A stretch of 64,000 bases of DNA from a bacterium (GTDB taxonomy: Bacteria; Bacillota; Clostridia; Christensenellales; CAG-138): positions 17,822-81,821 of the forward strand of contig JALFDW010000014.1 in NCBI GenBank assembly GCA_022778545.1. Direction: 5' to 3'. A program made the translations under genes and the position numbers. Shown piece after piece: positions 38,155-49,035 of the stretch (the stretch's first letter is position 1; each line of letters begins with the position of its first letter). Under the pieces are notes generated by a model. That model saw only the letters and a list, made by a program, of their open reading frames with translations, was not told the DNA's origin and did no database searches.

Positions 38155-38493
38155 CTAACCGGGCGGCCACCCGAGTTCACGCGCGCCCAACATGTGCATG
38201 TGCAGGTGCTCAACCGTCTGCCCGCCGTCCTTGCCGGTGTTGATGACAAGGCGGAACCCGCTCTCGCTGATCCCCAGCTGTTTTGCGACTTCCCGCGCCG
38301 CAGCAAACATGCGGGCAAGCAGCAGGTCATCATCCAATTGCATAACGTTGTCGTAATGCTTTTTCGGAATAATCAGCACATGTTCCGGTGCGGCCGGTGC
38401 AATGTCCCGAAACGCGAGCACAGCATCGTCCTCATACACCTTTGCAGACGGGATCTCACCGTTTGCGATCCTGCAAAACAGGCAATTCTCCAT
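38155..38493 (-). CDS. HIT-family protein HinT
   Basis: Purine nucleoside phosphoramidase family. The histidine triad HLHMHML near residue 100 and the start NCLFCRIANGEIPS are diagnostic. 112 residues. AAGGAGG precedes ATG 38493. Confidence 0.95.
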   Translation of the reverse strand: MENCLFCRIANGEIPSAKVYEDDAVLAFRDIAPAAPEHVLIIPKKHYDNVMQLDDDLLLARMFAAAREVAKQLGISESGFRLVINTGKDGGQTVEHLHMHMLGARELGWPPG

Positions 38494-38529
38494 TCCGTGT
38501 CCTCCTTTGAAAAGTATTTATTTGAAAAA

Positions 38530-39828
38530 TCAGAATCCCATTTCAGTCACTTCGCCGCGCAGCACGCTTCCTTCCCGGGAAAGAATCCTCACGCGCACAA
38601 ACCGGTTGCAGAGCGCATCGTCCGCGCAAGGCGCAAGCACACGAAGATATGTTCCTGTGTGCCCGGCAAGGCATTTACCTTCGCGCTCCTCAAAAAGCAC
38701 CTCCTGCTCCGTTCCGACAAATCGCTCAGCATATTCCGCAGCAAGCTCTTCCGCAAGCGCGCCAAGCCGTGCAGCGCGCTCCGCCTTTACCGCGCGCGAA
38801 AGCTGGCCCGGCATCTCAGCGGCCTTTGTCCCTTCGCGCCGGGAATATGGGAACACATGAATCCGCGCAAGAGAAACCGCACACGCAAACGCAAGCGTTT
38901 CTTCAAACTCCGCTTCCGTCTCCCCGGGGAAGCCGACAATAATATCCGTTGTGATCGCGCATTCCGGCATAGCCGCGCGGAGGCGGCGAACACATTCAGC
39001 ATATTCCTCCGGCGTATAGCGGCGCTTCATACGCGCAAGCACGCCTGCACTGCCGCTCTGCAGGGAAAGATGAAACTGGCGGCAGATCCTCGGGTTGCCG
39101 GCAATTGCAGAGATGAATCTCTCCGAAACCATCTGCGGTTCAAGCGAACCTAAGCGGATGCGGCGAATGCCCGCAATATCGTCCGCCTGCGCGATCGCAT
39201 CAAGCAGCGTTATATCCGCATCAAGGTCCCGGCCGTAGGACATCAGGTGAATCCCCGTGAGAACGACTTCCCGAAACCCTGCCTCCGCAAGCTTCTGAAG
39301 CTCCGCACGCACATCGGAAAGCGGGCGGCTGCGGATCGGCCCGCGGGCATATGGGATGATGCAGTAAGTACAGAAGCGGTCGCATCCCTCCTGGATTTTG
39401 AGGTGGGCGCGCGTTCTCCCCTCCCGGGATGCGGTAAGAGGCTCAAATACCCGTTCCGTGCGAAGGTCGGAAACAGCAGTCGTTTTCTCCTGTCGAAGCG
39501 CTTCCACAAGTTCCACCACGTGCGCACGGTCCTTTGTTCCGATCACGAGGCTTACGCCGGGCAGTGCAAGCACCTCCTCCGGTGCACGCTGGGCATAACA
39601 CCCCGCAACAACGATCTTCGCCGCAGGGGAAAGCGCATGCGCACGGGAGATCATCTGCCGCGATTTTTTGTCGCCCGTCTGCGTCACGGTGCAGGTGTTC
39701 ACAACATAAACATCTGCAGGCTCGCTGAAATCGACGGTCTCATACCCCGCGTTTTCAAAAAGTTCCCGCATCGCTTCGGTATCGTATTGGTTTACCTTGC
39801 ACCCAAGTGTGCAAAAGGCTGCTTTCAT
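38530..39828 (-). CDS. mtaB: tRNA t6A37 methylthiotransferase MtaB
   Basis: Radical SAM enzyme converting t6A37 to ms2t6A37. CTLGCKVNQYDTEAM begins the UPF0004 domain, the radical SAM CxxxCxxC is in CDRFCTYCIIPYARG, and a C-terminal TRAM domain ends with RFVRVRILSREG. Start at ATG 39828 has GAGGAAAAAAC upstream. 432 residues. It follows rsmE by 10 bases. Confidence 0.95.
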   Translation of the reverse strand: MKAAFCTLGCKVNQYDTEAMRELFENAGYETVDFSEPADVYVVNTCTVTQTGDKKSRQMISRAHALSPAAKIVVAGCYAQRAPEEVLALPGVSLVIGTKDRAHVVELVEALRQEKTTAVSDLRTERVFEPLTASREGRTRAHLKIQEGCDRFCTYCIIPYARGPIRSRPLSDVRAELQKLAEAGFREVVLTGIHLMSYGRDLDADITLLDAIAQADDIAGIRRIRLGSLEPQMVSERFISAIAGNPRICRQFHLSLQSGSAGVLARMKRRYTPEEYAECVRRLRAAMPECAITTDIIVGFPGETEAEFEETLAFACAVSLARIHVFPYSRREGTKAAEMPGQLSRAVKAERAARLGALAEELAAEYAERFVGTEQEVLFEEREGKCLAGHTGTYLRVLAPCADDALCNRFVRVRILSREGSVLRGEVTEMGF

Positions 39829-39838
39829 TGTTTTTTCC

Positions 39839-40567
39839 TCACAGCTCCAGCTCATAAAGCGCCATCGCAAGCGTTGCCATCCCTGCCGTTTCGGTGCGCA
39901 GGATGCGCGGCCCAAGCGATACGGGAACCGCCCCGTGTTCACACAACAATGCTGCTTCCTCCGGCGCAAAGCCGCCTTCCGGCCCGATGATGAGCGCCAG
40001 CCGCTCAGCTTCCGGCATCCGGCGCAGCGCAGCTTTCAGCGTCATCGTGCGCTCTTCCTCATAGGCAAGCAGCACAAGGTCGTATTGCGAAAAATCCTCT
40101 GCCGAAAGCCGCGCAAGACCGCTTACTTCCGGGATGATCCCACGGCGGGACTGTTTTGCCGCTTCATAGGCAACGCGCGCATAACGCGGGCGCTTTTTCT
40201 CGAATTCACGCTCGGAAAGCTTTACAACGCTGCGCGCTGCCTCAAACGGGACAACGCGGGAGACGCCAAGCTCCACGCATTTTTGAATGATGGTCTCGAG
40301 CTTTCCTGCCTTTGGAAGCCCCTGATAGAGCGTCACCGCGCAGCGGGGCTCCGTTTCGCTTTGTGCGCTCGAAAGTACGCGAAGCGTAACGCGCTCCTTT
40401 TCCACCCGCTCGATCCGGGCGGTATATTCCGTTTTTCTGCCATCGGAAAGCGCTACCTCGTCTCCTGCCCCCAGGCGCAGCACTTTTGCGATATGCTGCA
40501 CATCCTCACCCGTGATGACCGCAGTGCCATCTGCGATCGCTTCCGGCTCTATGAAGAAACGGTGCAT
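39839..40567 (-). CDS. rsmE: 16S rRNA m3U1498 methyltransferase
   Basis: SPOUT-class methyltransferase. HRFFIEPEA is the usual start, and the knot motifs LALIIGPEGGFAPEEAAL and LGPRILRTETAGMATLA are clear. Start at ATG 40567 with GGTGAGG upstream. 242 residues. It directly follows prmA. Confidence 0.96.
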   Translation of the reverse strand: MHRFFIEPEAIADGTAVITGEDVQHIAKVLRLGAGDEVALSDGRKTEYTARIERVEKERVTLRVLSSAQSETEPRCAVTLYQGLPKAGKLETIIQKCVELGVSRVVPFEAARSVVKLSEREFEKKRPRYARVAYEAAKQSRRGIIPEVSGLARLSAEDFSQYDLVLLAYEEERTMTLKAALRRMPEAERLALIIGPEGGFAPEEAALLCEHGAVPVSLGPRILRTETAGMATLAMALYELEL

Positions 40568-40572
40568 AACGC

Positions 40573-41547
40573 TTACCTCACCTTGCGCGCAAGGATGGCG
40601 CACCATTCCTCGCTGATGTCCTCAGACTCGATCGTGAGGCCGTTTGCAAGGATCGCTTCCTTCACTTCATTCAACCGATCCCGAATGATGCCGGATGTGA
40701 TGAACGCTCCGCCCTCCTTCAGAAGCGGCGGCACGATCGGCAAAAGCGCAATGATGACGGATGCCACGATGTTCGCCGTGATCACTTCATACTGCTGCGC
40801 GGCAAGCCCGGCCCGCAACGCGTCATCCGTCAGCACATCCCCGATGCGCACCTCGTAACGATCGCGCAGCACGCCGTTGATCTCTGCGTTTTCGTAGGCG
40901 ATCTTTTCCGCAATGGGATCGATGTCAACAGCGAGCGCGGATTTTGCGCCAAGCAACACCCCTGCGATGGAAAGGATCCCGCTGCCGCAGCCAAGGTCAA
41001 GGAGCATATCCCCTTCTTTTACGGTCTTCTCGAGATATTGAAGGCACATGCGCGTGGTGTGGTGTGAACCCGTTCCAAAGGCCATGCCGGGGTCAAGGGA
41101 AAGCACGGTGCGGCCTTCCGCATCCGAAAGCGATTCCCAGGAAGGGCGCACGAGCAGTCTCTCACCAATCTTGAGGGGTTTATAGTAGATCTTCCAGTTG
41201 TTGGCCCAGTCCTCTTCATCGGTCATGCGGACGACAAAGCGCAGGCTTCCAAGGTCGATCCCCACATCCATTTTGCGCAGCTCATCGAATGAAGCTTCTG
41301 CTGCACGCACAAGCTCCATATTTTCACCCGCATCCGCAAGGTACGCCTTTACGCAGGGTTCCTCGCCGGCAACGAGTTCATCTGTATCCGCATAATCCCA
41401 ATATTTGGCAGTTTCCTTTAAGAAAGCCTCTATACTCTCCTTCCCCTGCTCGATCACCACCTGCTGGATGCCGAGCATATCAAAGCGGGCAGCGACTGCG
41501 TCAAGCCCCTGCTCCGTAGTAAATACCGTCATTTCGATCCATTTCAT
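40573..41547 (-). CDS. prmA: Ribosomal protein L11 methyltransferase
   Basis: SAM motif LLDLGCGSGILSIAGVLLGA and the earlier SLDPGMAFGTGSHHTTRMCLQ are diagnostic. 324 residues from ATG 41547. The AAGG site is twelve bases from this ATG and six from a TTG at 41553, which may be the true start. Confidence 0.95.
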   Translation of the reverse strand: MKWIEMTVFTTEQGLDAVAARFDMLGIQQVVIEQGKESIEAFLKETAKYWDYADTDELVAGEEPCVKAYLADAGENMELVRAAEASFDELRKMDVGIDLGSLRFVVRMTDEEDWANNWKIYYKPLKIGERLLVRPSWESLSDAEGRTVLSLDPGMAFGTGSHHTTRMCLQYLEKTVKEGDMLLDLGCGSGILSIAGVLLGAKSALAVDIDPIAEKIAYENAEINGVLRDRYEVRIGDVLTDDALRAGLAAQQYEVITANIVASVIIALLPIVPPLLKEGGAFITSGIIRDRLNEVKEAILANGLTIESEDISEEWCAILARKVR

Positions 41548-41583
41548 GCGCAAGACAGACCTTCCTTTATAATATCATTTATT

Positions 41584-41612
41584 ATGATAGAACATTTCCC
41601 GCGTTCGCGCAA
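41584..41612 (-). promoter_or_regulatory. Candidate promoter of prmA-rsmE-mtaB
   Basis: TTGCGC (41607-41612) and TATCAT (41584-41589), 17 bases apart on the minus strand, 36 bases from the prmA start. It may have been needed because a plus-strand gene separates prmA from dnaJ. Confidence 0.5.
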
Positions 41613-41689
41613 CAAAAACCCTGAACTGCGTTCTAAGTGCCGCAAGAGAGTCCTATGCCATAAAGACTCTGGCCTTATCCGTTTCATTC

Positions 41690-41718
41690 TTGCCCAGGAT
41701 GGCGGGATATCATATAAT
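41690..41718 (+). promoter_or_regulatory. Sigma-A-like promoter of the interrupted metalloprotease-like gene
   Basis: TTGCCC (41690-41695), 17 bases, TATAAT (41713-41718), with transcription predicted near 41725 and the ATG at 41771. The perfect -10 suggests the gene was, or still is, expressed. Confidence 0.65.
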
Positions 41719-41770
41719 CGACTTGGGATTAATCAGGTGGGTTTAATCAGGACAGATTGGAGGATATTCC

Positions 41771-42814
41771 ATGCCCATCGATTTGCAGCACACCGCAGAA
41801 GAAGTCGCTCACCGGATTTCCGCGCTCGATTTCGCGTAGCTTTGGCCGGGATTTCATCCGTATCGCTTTGCGCTTTATGACGAAGATACCGTCTTTTTCA
41901 ACGGCACCTTCTTCTCTCGCACCGCGGACTTCGTCGGCAATACTGCCATTGTTTATCAAGGTGAACCCATTGCCATCTGGAATTTGGAGGAAGTGCCGGA
42001 TATCAATGTGCTCTCTGCAAAGATCGTCCACGAAATGTTCCACGCATTTCAGCAGGAATGCGGAGAAAAGCGGTTTGCAAACGAGTTTGAAGCGATCCTG
42101 AAATATCAAAACTGTGTGGAACTGTTGGCGCTGCGCTGTGAAGAAAACCGCATTCTCTCATCCCTGTGTGCTGCGTTTAATGAAACCGCCTTCACGCGGC
42201 TGCTTTCCCTGCGGAAGCTCCGCATGCAGCAATACCCTTATGAATACACCTATGAAAGCAGCATTGAGGCCATTGAAGGCGCCGCGCAATTCGTTGAACT
42301 CTCCACACTCCGTGCATTGAATGCAAAAAAGCACGCGCAGGCTCTCGCTCGTCTGCAGGCACGCCTTTCTTCCGTGGATTCTCTGCTTCCCGCCCGCATT
42401 GCCTGCTACGACAGCGGCGCAGCGATGCTGCTTGCCTGCGCAGCAGGCGGGCTCATGCTTCCCCGCTCCCTCGGGGAAGAAACCGCCGTATTTTATCAGG
42501 CGCTGATCGACAGCGCGCCCCTTCCCGGGCACGCCGTTCCTGTCTCAGATGCTGTTGCAGAATACTTTGAGGCAGATCAGACCGCGCTTCAGGCGCGTTT
42601 TGCCCGGGCGTTTCAGCATCCGCTCTCATTCCCCGCAGATATGTTGGTGAAATGCTTTAACGTATATGGCCCCCGCAGACTCGGCCCGCATATTCTTTCG
42701 GAATATTTTCTGATGATTCAGGCACCGGATGCAGCCCCCACGGTGCTGAACGGTAATTTTGTATTCCGCATGGATGATCTCGGCCGTCTGGCCGAATTGT
42801 ACCAGATTATTTAA
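41771..42814 (+). pseudogene. HExxH metalloprotease-like gene interrupted by an in-frame amber codon
   Basis: The ATG at 41771 has GGAGG seven bases upstream and opens a frame of 348 codons that stays open to 42814 except for one TAG at 41837-41839 (codon 23). Sequence on both sides reads sensibly as one protein: LDFA, stop, LWPGFHPYRFALYDED. The downstream part has HEMFHAF (HExxH, possible zinc site) and a helical C-terminal half. I do not recognise the family. A re-start at ATG 41984 would drop 71 residues and keep the HExxH. It is alone on the plus strand between dnaJ and prmA, which are normally adjacent. Confidence 0.7.
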
Positions 42815-42819
42815 TAGAA

Positions 42820-42845
42820 AAGCGGCCTCCTTCCGGAAACCGCTT
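42820..42845 (-). terminator. Shared hairpin between convergent dnaJ and plus-strand gene
   Basis: AAGCGG/CCGCTT arms (42820-42825, 42840-42845) with an inner TTCC/GGAA pairing. On the minus strand it ends in TTTT, serving dnaJ; on the plus strand the tail is weaker. Confidence 0.6.
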
Positions 42846-42886
42846 ATATTTGCTTGATTTTACAATGCTGACAAGCCTGTTCAAAA

Positions 42887-44029
42887 TCAGCTGCGCTTAT
42901 CCTTCTTCTTTTCAAAGATGCCGCGTCTGACCGGTTTGGAATCTGCGACCTTATCGCCCAGCGATTCCGCAAGTTTGCGCATCAGCTCCCGCTGCTCCTC
43001 GTTGAGCTTCTTCGGAATCTGCACGTTCGCGCGCACGAGCATGTCTCCCTTGCCGGAAGCGTTGAGCCTCGAAACGCCCTGCTCCCGCAGGCGGAATGTT
43101 GTTCCAGGCTGCGTTCCTTCCGGAACACTGTACTTCACCGTACCCGTAAGCGTTGGCACCTGGATTTCGCCACCAAGCGCAGCAACCGTTACAGGGATGT
43201 TCATATCAAGGTAAAGATCATACCCCTTACGCGTAAACAGCTTGTGCGGGCGGACGGTAATGACCACATAAAGGTCTCCGTTCGGTCCGCCACGGAACCC
43301 TGCTTCGCCTTCGCCGCGCAGGGTCAGCGTCTGCCCGTTGTCAATGCCTGCCGGGATGTTCACCACGATGCGGTTGGACTTGTTGACCCGCCCTCTGCCG
43401 CGGCAATCCGCACACGGTTCCTGAATGATCTTGCCCGTGCCGCCGCAAGCATCGCAGGTGCGCACCGTTGCAAACGAACCAAAGGGTGTGTTCTGCTGGA
43501 CGCGCACCTGGCCGCTGCCGCCGCAGGTCGTGCATTTCACCGGCTGTGTGCCGGGCTTTGCCCCTGTGCCGCCGCAGGTCTTACAGGTTTCTTCACGCGG
43601 GATCAGTATTTCCTTGCGCGCGCCAAACGCCGCCTCTTCGAACGTGATGGTGAGGTTATATTTTAAATCGTTGCCAGCAACAGGGCCGTTTCGATGCGTA
43701 CTGCTGCCGCCAAAACCACCGAATCCCCCAAATACGGAACTGAAAATATCCGAAAAATCGCCAAAGCCCGCGCCGCCGTAGCCGCCTGCGCCGCCAGCCG
43801 TAGGATCAAATGCCGCATGGCCAAATTGATCGTATTGCGCACGCTTCGTGCTGTCCGAAAGCACCTCGTATGCTTCGTTGATCTCCTTGAATTTGGCTTC
43901 AGCTTCCTTATCGCCCGGATGAAGGTCCGGATGATACTGCTTTGCCGCTTTGCGGAAGGCGCTTTTGATCTCACTGTCGGACGCATCCTTGTTGATGCCA
44001 AGCACCTCGTAGTAATCTGCCTTTGCCAA
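42887..44029 (-). CDS. dnaJ: Chaperone DnaJ
   Basis: Hsp40 co-chaperone. The J domain has HPD at residues 33-35; a Gly/Phe region follows (about 75-110), then four CxxCxGxG zinc repeats (CKTCGGTG, CTTCGGSG, CDACGGTG, CADCRGRG), and the C-terminal substrate domain. 380 residues. Last gene of hrcA-grpE-dnaK-dnaJ. Confidence 0.98.
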   Translation of the reverse strand: MAKADYYEVLGINKDASDSEIKSAFRKAAKQYHPDLHPGDKEAEAKFKEINEAYEVLSDSTKRAQYDQFGHAAFDPTAGGAGGYGGAGFGDFSDIFSSVFGGFGGFGGSSTHRNGPVAGNDLKYNLTITFEEAAFGARKEILIPREETCKTCGGTGAKPGTQPVKCTTCGGSGQVRVQQNTPFGSFATVRTCDACGGTGKIIQEPCADCRGRGRVNKSNRIVVNIPAGIDNGQTLTLRGEGEAGFRGGPNGDLYVVITVRPHKLFTRKGYDLYLDMNIPVTVAALGGEIQVPTLTGTVKYSVPEGTQPGTTFRLREQGVSRLNASGKGDMLVRANVQIPKKLNEEQRELMRKLAESLGDKVADSKPVRRGIFEKKKDKRS

Positions 44030-44102
44030 TTCCCCAATGCTCCTTTCCTGAATCCGGCAGATGCGGGCGTAACACTGCCGCGCCGCATTGCCGGGCTACC
44101 CG

Positions 44103-44134
44103 CAAGAGCCAAGGCATCTCTGCCCCGGCTCTTG
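44103..44134 (-). other. Hairpin in the dnaK-dnaJ gap
   Basis: Perfect CAAGAGCC/GGCTCTTG arms (44103-44110, 44127-44134) in the 145-base gap, without a T run on the minus strand. It could be an mRNA processing or stability element that sets different levels of DnaK and DnaJ; this is inference. Confidence 0.4.
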
Positions 44135-44174
44135 AGCGGTTTCATCAATTGTGGGCACTCTGATGCCGTTTCAC

Positions 44175-46031
<1,857 letters not shown>

Positions 46032-46067
46032 CTATTTCCTCCAAATCTTTAAATGTGGTTTTTTTAT

Positions 46068-46649
46068 TTATTTCGCAACCTTCACCATGCTGTGGCGAAT
46101 GATGCGATCTTTCACTTTGTATCCTTTTTGGAAAACGGCAAGAATCGTGCCACTTTCCGTGCCCTCTGCCTCTTCCTGCATGACTGCGTTATGCAGATCG
46201 GCATTGAACGCGCCCTCGGCGGGAATCTCTTCAAGCCCGTTCTTCTGCAGGATGTCGAGCAGCTGCTTATGCACAAGCTTCACGCCATCCACCCAACCGG
46301 GATCAACATTTTCACTGTTTTCAAGCGCGCGGTCGAAATTGTCAAGCACCGGCAGCAGATCCTTGACCAACCCGCGCACGCCTTCATCCAGGCTATCCGC
46401 GCGGATCGTTGCGTTGCGCTTGCGGTAATTGTCAAAATCCGCCTGCAAACGCTGCGCCATTGCGATGGTCTCGTCCTTGTCCTTCTGCAGTGCGTCGATG
46501 CGGTTTTTCACCTCGATGAACTCATCCCGGGTAAGCGTTACATTTTCCGGAATCTCAGCGGTCTGTTCCGTCTCGATGGCTGCCGCCTCGTTCACTTCAG
46601 CCGTTTCATGCACCTGCTCCGTCTGCGCCTGTTCCTTCTTCTTTGCCAA
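46068..46649 (-). CDS. grpE: Nucleotide exchange factor GrpE
   Basis: An acidic/glutamine-rich N-terminal arm, a coiled coil (NRIDALQKDKDETIAMAQRL), then FDNYRKRN and LLPVLDNFDRALE, all GrpE hallmarks. I use TTG 46649: it starts one base after the hrcA stop and has GAGGAG upstream, while upstream ATGs would lie far inside hrcA. 193 residues. Confidence 0.92.
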   Translation of the reverse strand: MAKKKEQAQTEQVHETAEVNEAAAIETEQTAEIPENVTLTRDEFIEVKNRIDALQKDKDETIAMAQRLQADFDNYRKRNATIRADSLDEGVRGLVKDLLPVLDNFDRALENSENVDPGWVDGVKLVHKQLLDILQKNGLEEIPAEGAFNADLHNAVMQEEAEGTESGTILAVFQKGYKVKDRIIRHSMVKVAK

Positions 46650-46650
46650 G

Positions 46651-47691
46651 TTATTTTCGCTCCTCTTCAAACATATTCGTAAGCACTTCGCTAAGGCTCC
46701 TGCCGATCTGGCCCAGCATGGCAAGCACGCGCGCGTAATCCATACGCGTGGGGCCGATCACGCCGAAAGAGCCGATCGGGTTCGAGCCGATCTTGTAGGT
46801 TGCCGTCACAACGCTGCAGTCCCGGATGCTCTCATCCTCGTTTTCGCTGCCGATGCGCACGGAAAATTCCACATTTGTCGCCTCTGTCAGCATGCGGTAG
46901 AGCATATCCTTCTCTTCGATAGCAGTAAGAAGGGCACGCGCCCGCTCCATATCGCTGTATTCCGGATAATTGAGGATGTTCGTCGTACCGGAAAGCTCCA
47001 CGCTGCGCCCGCCGGGAGACATGCTCTTTCGCACGCTACGAAGCATTGCGTCCAGAAATGCTTTCTGCTCTGCAACTTCACCGGAAATCCCGTTGAACTG
47101 CGCAAGCGTCAACTCATCCAGCCTGCAATTTGCAAACCGCGCGGTGAGTGTCCTGCCAAGGCGCTCCAACATATCCGGAGTCATACCCGAAGGGATCCGG
47201 ATAATGGAATCACGCGTCATGCCTGCGTCCGTCACGATGATGGCGAGCGCCTTGTCCTCTGCGATCGGCACAAGGTGGATATACTTGAGCTTGATGGCAT
47301 GAAGCTGCGGCGCAAGCACCATGGAAGTATATTTCGTGATGCTCGAGAGCACCCATGCCGTCTGCTTTACGACCTCATCCACCTCATCCAGCCGGCGGGA
47401 ATAATGGTCACGGATGTAACGGATCTCTGCATCGCTGAGCTGCGCGCGCTGCATGAGGCTGTTGACATAAAGCCGGTACGCCTTGTCGGATGGGATGCGC
47501 CCGGCGGAGGTGTGCGGCTGTTCGAGATACCCCATCTCCTCGAGGTCGGCCATCTCGTTGCGGATCGTTGCGGAGGAAAAGCCGATATCTGCATGCTTTG
47601 CAATCGTGCGGGAACCGACCGGCGTGGCGGTCATGATATAATCGTCAATAATCGCTTGCAGGATCTGCATTTTTCTTGCATCCAGTTCCAT
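46651..47691 (-). CDS. hrcA: Heat-inducible transcription repressor HrcA
   Basis: Represses the operon by binding CIRCE. The winged helix has ARKMQILQAIIDDYIMTATPVGSRTIAKH across residues 5-33 and SSATIRNEMADLEEMGYLEQPHTSAGRIPSDKAYRLYV follows in pieces. 346 residues. First gene of hrcA-grpE-dnaK-dnaJ. Confidence 0.97.
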   Translation of the reverse strand: MELDARKMQILQAIIDDYIMTATPVGSRTIAKHADIGFSSATIRNEMADLEEMGYLEQPHTSAGRIPSDKAYRLYVNSLMQRAQLSDAEIRYIRDHYSRRLDEVDEVVKQTAWVLSSITKYTSMVLAPQLHAIKLKYIHLVPIAEDKALAIIVTDAGMTRDSIIRIPSGMTPDMLERLGRTLTARFANCRLDELTLAQFNGISGEVAEQKAFLDAMLRSVRKSMSPGGRSVELSGTTNILNYPEYSDMERARALLTAIEEKDMLYRMLTEATNVEFSVRIGSENEDESIRDCSVVTATYKIGSNPIGSFGVIGPTRMDYARVLAMLGQIGRSLSEVLTNMFEEERK

Positions 47692-47729
47692 TCCGGCTCC
47701 TCCTTTCCCGCGTGCGTTTCAGTTATCTG

Positions 47730-47756
47730 TTAGCACTCATGTACATCGAGTGCTAA
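47730..47756 (-). promoter_or_regulatory. CIRCE operator
   Basis: A perfect TTAGCACTC-N9-GAGTGCTAA inverted repeat, the known HrcA-binding site, lies between the promoter and hrcA. It should make the whole chaperone operon heat-inducible and autoregulated. Confidence 0.98.
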
Positions 47757-47769
47757 GCCTTACAGTAAA

Positions 47770-47798
47770 AATATAGCTCTGCAGCGAGCCTTTGTCAA
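47770..47798 (-). promoter_or_regulatory. Sigma-A promoter of the hrcA operon
   Basis: Consensus TTGACA (47793-47798) and TATATT (47770-47775) are exactly 17 bases apart; transcription would begin just before or within CIRCE. Confidence 0.9.
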
Positions 47799-47872
47799 CC
47801 CGTGCAGAGCTTCCCATTGTGACAAAACGGAAACATTAAAATGATAATTTCGCGCAGCCGCAAAACGGTCTG

Positions 47873-49018
47873 TCAATCCGGCAGGAAAGCAAGGAGCGCT
47901 TCGTTCTGAAAATCTAATCCTTCGTCCGTAAGGCGGCAGAACCCGCCCTCCCGGATCAGCCAGCCCCGCCCGGAAAGCTGCGCAAGCGCCTCCCCGTATG
48001 CCTCCTCAAGGCTCTCGCCAAAGCGCGCATGAAACTCAGCTTCGGATATTCCCTTCGTTTTGCGCAGGCCAAGCATCACCGTTTCAAACATTTCCTCCGC
48101 ACGCGGGATCTCTTCCGGCTTTGCCGCGAGGGGACGTACGCCCTGGTTGCAGCTTTGGATATAATCGGAAAGCCGCGCCGTGTTTGCAAAGCGCAACCAT
48201 TTTTCCTCCACGCGCATTGCGGAATGGGAATTCAGGCCGAGCCCCAGATAGGTCCCGTTGTCCCAATAGTTCAGATTGTGGCGGGATGCAAACCCGGGTT
48301 TTGCAAAATTGGAGATTTCGTACCGCGCATACCCGAGCGTTTCAAGGAATTCCATGCCGCGCCGGTGCATCAGGTAGACGTCGTCCTCCGCAGGCAGGCT
48401 CTCAGCCCCGCCGATCACGTCTGTATACAGCGGCGTTCCCTCCTCCACGATCAGCGAATACGCGGAGATATGCTCCAGCCCAAGCTTATAGAGCGCCTCG
48501 ATCGCATCCAGATGATCCTTCACCGTTTGCCCCGGCAAGCCATACATGAGATCCGCGCTGATGTTCGTAAAGCCGGCCGCTCTTGCACTTTCATAGTTTT
48601 GTACAAAATCCGCATAACGATGTATGCGCCCAATGGTTTCCAGAAGAATATCGTTCGTGCTTTGCAGGCCCATGGAAAGGCGGTTGATGCCGGCATCCCG
48701 GTATTCACGCAGCTTTTCCGCATCAAGCGTGCCCGGATTTGCCTCAATGGTGATCTCCGCGTTCGGCGTGATCTCATAGGAAGCGCGCAGCGTATCGAGC
48801 AGCAGCTTTACTGCGCCGACAGGCAGGATGGACGGCGTGCCACCGCCGAAAAACACCGTGTCATATGTCTGCTTCGGCAATGCCGCAGCGGCAAGCCGCA
48901 TCTCCTTGAGGAGCGCGGCACAGTATTCCCCCATGCTTTCGCAATCCGCAAAGGAAACGAAATCGCAGTAGCGGCACTTCGCCTTGCAAAATGGGATGTG
49001 AATATATAATCCCGCCAT
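47873..49018 (-). CDS. hemW: HemW-type radical SAM protein (heme chaperone, HemN-like)
   Basis: The radical SAM motif CKAKCRYCDF includes CxxxCxxC and is preceded by LYIHIPFC. The absence of HemN's extra N-terminal features and the position after lepA and before hrcA support HemW, a heme chaperone, rather than coproporphyrinogen dehydrogenase. 381 residues. Confidence 0.93.
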   Translation of the reverse strand: MAGLYIHIPFCKAKCRYCDFVSFADCESMGEYCAALLKEMRLAAAALPKQTYDTVFFGGGTPSILPVGAVKLLLDTLRASYEITPNAEITIEANPGTLDAEKLREYRDAGINRLSMGLQSTNDILLETIGRIHRYADFVQNYESARAAGFTNISADLMYGLPGQTVKDHLDAIEALYKLGLEHISAYSLIVEEGTPLYTDVIGGAESLPAEDDVYLMHRRGMEFLETLGYARYEISNFAKPGFASRHNLNYWDNGTYLGLGLNSHSAMRVEEKWLRFANTARLSDYIQSCNQGVRPLAAKPEEIPRAEEMFETVMLGLRKTKGISEAEFHARFGESLEEAYGEALAQLSGRGWLIREGGFCRLTDEGLDFQNEALLAFLPD

Positions 49019-49035
49019 GCTTTTTCAGATCCCCC

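Noticed and set aside
41984..42814. Metalloprotease-like gene starting at ATG 41984 as an intact short gene
   Set aside because: No Shine-Dalgarno precedes this ATG and sensible protein sequence continues upstream to a well-signalled ATG at 41771, so an interrupted longer gene is the better reading.
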